Source of the DNA: Clostridia bacterium
GTDB lineage: Bacteria; Bacillota; Clostridia; Christensenellales; UBA1242
Direction: 5' to 3'
Length of the DNA stretch: 6,370 nucleotides
Assembly: GCA_023228225.1 (NCBI GenBank)
Contig: JALOBO010000081.1
Span: 1-6,370 of the forward strand
A model generated the notes under the pieces. The model was not told where the DNA came from, did no database searches, and saw nothing but the letters and a program-made list of their open reading frames with translations. The translations under genes and the position numbers were made by a program. Shown in pieces: positions 5,366-6,370 of the stretch (position 1 is the stretch's first letter; each line of letters starts with the position of its first letter).

Positions 5366-6295
5366 TTATATTGTTGCATTCCATTTTGGCGGTAACATAT
5401 AATCAATTTTTTTATTATTTTCTAAATATTTCTTTTTAATTTCTTTTCGATTAGATATAATTTCGGGGTGAGTTTTGCGACAATATTTATCAAATTCACA
5501 AAATAAATTTTGAATGTCAATTAATTGTAACTTTCTATTGCCTAGAAACCTAAAATCTAAGTTGTACTTTTTAAACTGCGCTCCTTGTTCATTATACGCT
5601 TTTGTTATGTAATCTTCATAATGTTTAGTCGTGTTAAATATTTTTTGAATTCCTCGCTTTGAGCCAGGTCCTGCAACCGTAAAGCTATCCTCGGTAAAAT
5701 CTACTGTATCACTATAATTAATGTCTGTAACGAGTTGATACGCCATAAAATTGCCTATAAGTGGAAAACTGACCAAAATATTAAAGGCATTCTCCATATC
5801 TTTGCATTTTAGTATTTTATCGGCAACTTTATCTTCAATAAACATTTTATGTAATAGGTGTAAGTGGTTGTCATGTTTTTTATCATAACCAAAAACTTTA
5901 TTAGCACAAGAAATATATGCTGAATTATAAATAGGTTGAATTTTTTGTAAATCACTTAAAAGAATTGATATTTTATTTATATTAAAATTTTCTAGAGTAA
6001 TATCGCCGATATTATTTATTAAATATTCCCAAGTAGATGGCAAATTAAAAATCTTAAAAAATACAATTCTAAAAACAGTATCCTGCCCAGAATATATTTT
6101 TCCATTATAAATAACATTTTTTAATAAATATTGAGATACTCTATCAAGTACTCTGTACGCATTACAAAATTTATACTTGTTTAAAACAGTATCGTTTGTA
6201 TACGGAGGTGTTCCACTTTTTAATTTTTTATAAAAAACATTTTGTCGCTCGCTCGCAAAATTCCAAAATTCTTCATACAAGTTTTTAGTCTGCAC
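5366..6295 (-). CDS. aGPT-Pplase / 5-hmdU DNA kinase helical-domain protein
   Basis: This is a 309-residue protein. It starts at GTG 6295, with GAGG 8-9 bases upstream. It has the hallmarks of the helical family found in thymidine-hypermodifying phages, either fused to 5-hydroxymethyl-deoxyuridine DNA kinase or as alpha-glutamyl/putrescinyl-thymine pyrophosphorylase. In order these are the ER...GTPPYTND...L region (16-38), YKFCNAYRVLDRVSQYL (41-57), a helix-hairpin-helix-like FPLIGNFMAYQLVTDI (177-192), DFTEDSFTVAGPGSKRGI (199-216), IQNLFCEFDKYCR (261-273) and the terminal LPPKW (301-305). The family is thought to derive from the DNA-glycosylase fold and to act on bases in DNA. No P-loop kinase domain is present here, and no hydroxymethyl-uracil synthesis genes are in the window, so phage-type hypermodification is not shown. 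It may be a prophage remnant, a DNA-base-sensing or defence gene, or part of an incomplete pathway. The assignment comes from recalled motifs. Confidence 0.75.
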   Translation of the reverse strand: MQTKNLYEEFWNFASERQNVFYKKLKSGTPPYTNDTVLNKYKFCNAYRVLDRVSQYLLKNVIYNGKIYSGQDTVFRIVFFKIFNLPSTWEYLINNIGDITLENFNINKISILLSDLQKIQPIYNSAYISCANKVFGYDKKHDNHLHLLHKMFIEDKVADKILKCKDMENAFNILVSFPLIGNFMAYQLVTDINYSDTVDFTEDSFTVAGPGSKRGIQKIFNTTKHYEDYITKAYNEQGAQFKKYNLDFRFLGNRKLQLIDIQNLFCEFDKYCRKTHPEIISNRKEIKKKYLENNKKIDYMLPPKWNATI

Positions 6296-6313
6296 TTTAA
6301 TTTACCTCATATT

Positions 6314-6342
6314 ATTTTATCAGAAAATTCAATATATTTCAA
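6314..6342 (-). promoter_or_regulatory. Promoter of the HMUDK-like gene
   Basis: On the minus strand TTGAAA (6337-6342), a 17-base spacer ending in TGA, and TAAAAT (6314-6319) make a good sigma-A promoter with a TGn extension. It lies 19 bases before the GTG at 6295, leaving a leader of about 12 bases that carries the GAGG site. This makes the gene the first of its transcription unit. Confidence 0.65.
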
Positions 6343-6370
6343 TTGATATTTAATTTATGTAACTATTGAA

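Overview
The window is strongly AT-rich DNA from what looks like a low-GC Gram-positive bacterium (Bacillota, probably an uncultured Clostridia-like lineage). The signs are AGGAG-type ribosome binding sites, sigma-A promoters with 17-bp spacers, T-tailed hairpin terminators, standard-code ORFs that use TGG for Trp and end in TAA or TAG, and an MccF/LdcA-type S66 peptidase. No rRNA, complete tRNA, CRISPR array, transposase or integrase is visible. The lineage is inferred from these general traits only.

Layout. Bases 1-177 hold no intact gene; a 25-base stretch (98-122) resembles the 3' end of a tRNA-Ser or tmRNA and could be an attachment-site remnant. Bases 178-887 (+) are a broken gene for a cytosolic gluzincin-type metallopeptidase (HETLH...WLDES). 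It has one in-frame stop, plus one frameshift that a single T added to a T-run would repair, and it ends at a strong bidirectional terminator (911-947). Next come three separate minus-strand genes for helical, coiled-coil-like proteins of no family I recognise: A (982-1560, 192 aa), B (1725-2252, 175 aa) and C (2348-3124, 258 aa). Each has its own candidate promoter; B's is a perfect TTGACA-17-TATAAT. A perfect palindromic terminator separates B from A. Divergent from C is an S66 LD-carboxypeptidase/MccF-like gene (3276-4298, +) with Ser114, Glu244 and His311 in place. It converges, across a shared terminator, on a minus-strand gene for a two-helix membrane protein (4390-5010), whose promoter lies so close to its ATG that the mRNA should be leaderless. 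Bases 5011-5365 hold that promoter and what looks like a second decayed small gene (5112-5352, -). This sits 13 bases downstream of the last gene (5366-6295, -), which encodes a stand-alone protein of the alpha-glutamyl/putrescinyl-thymine pyrophosphorylase / 5-hmdU DNA kinase helical-domain type, known mainly from phages that hypermodify thymidine.

How it fits together. This is not one obvious operon. It is a patchwork of single-gene transcription units with two decaying genes, a phage-type DNA-modification domain without its kinase, and a possible att-like fragment, which suggests an accessory or former mobile region. The least explained part is the A-B-C cluster of helical proteins, for which a joint assembly is possible but unproven.
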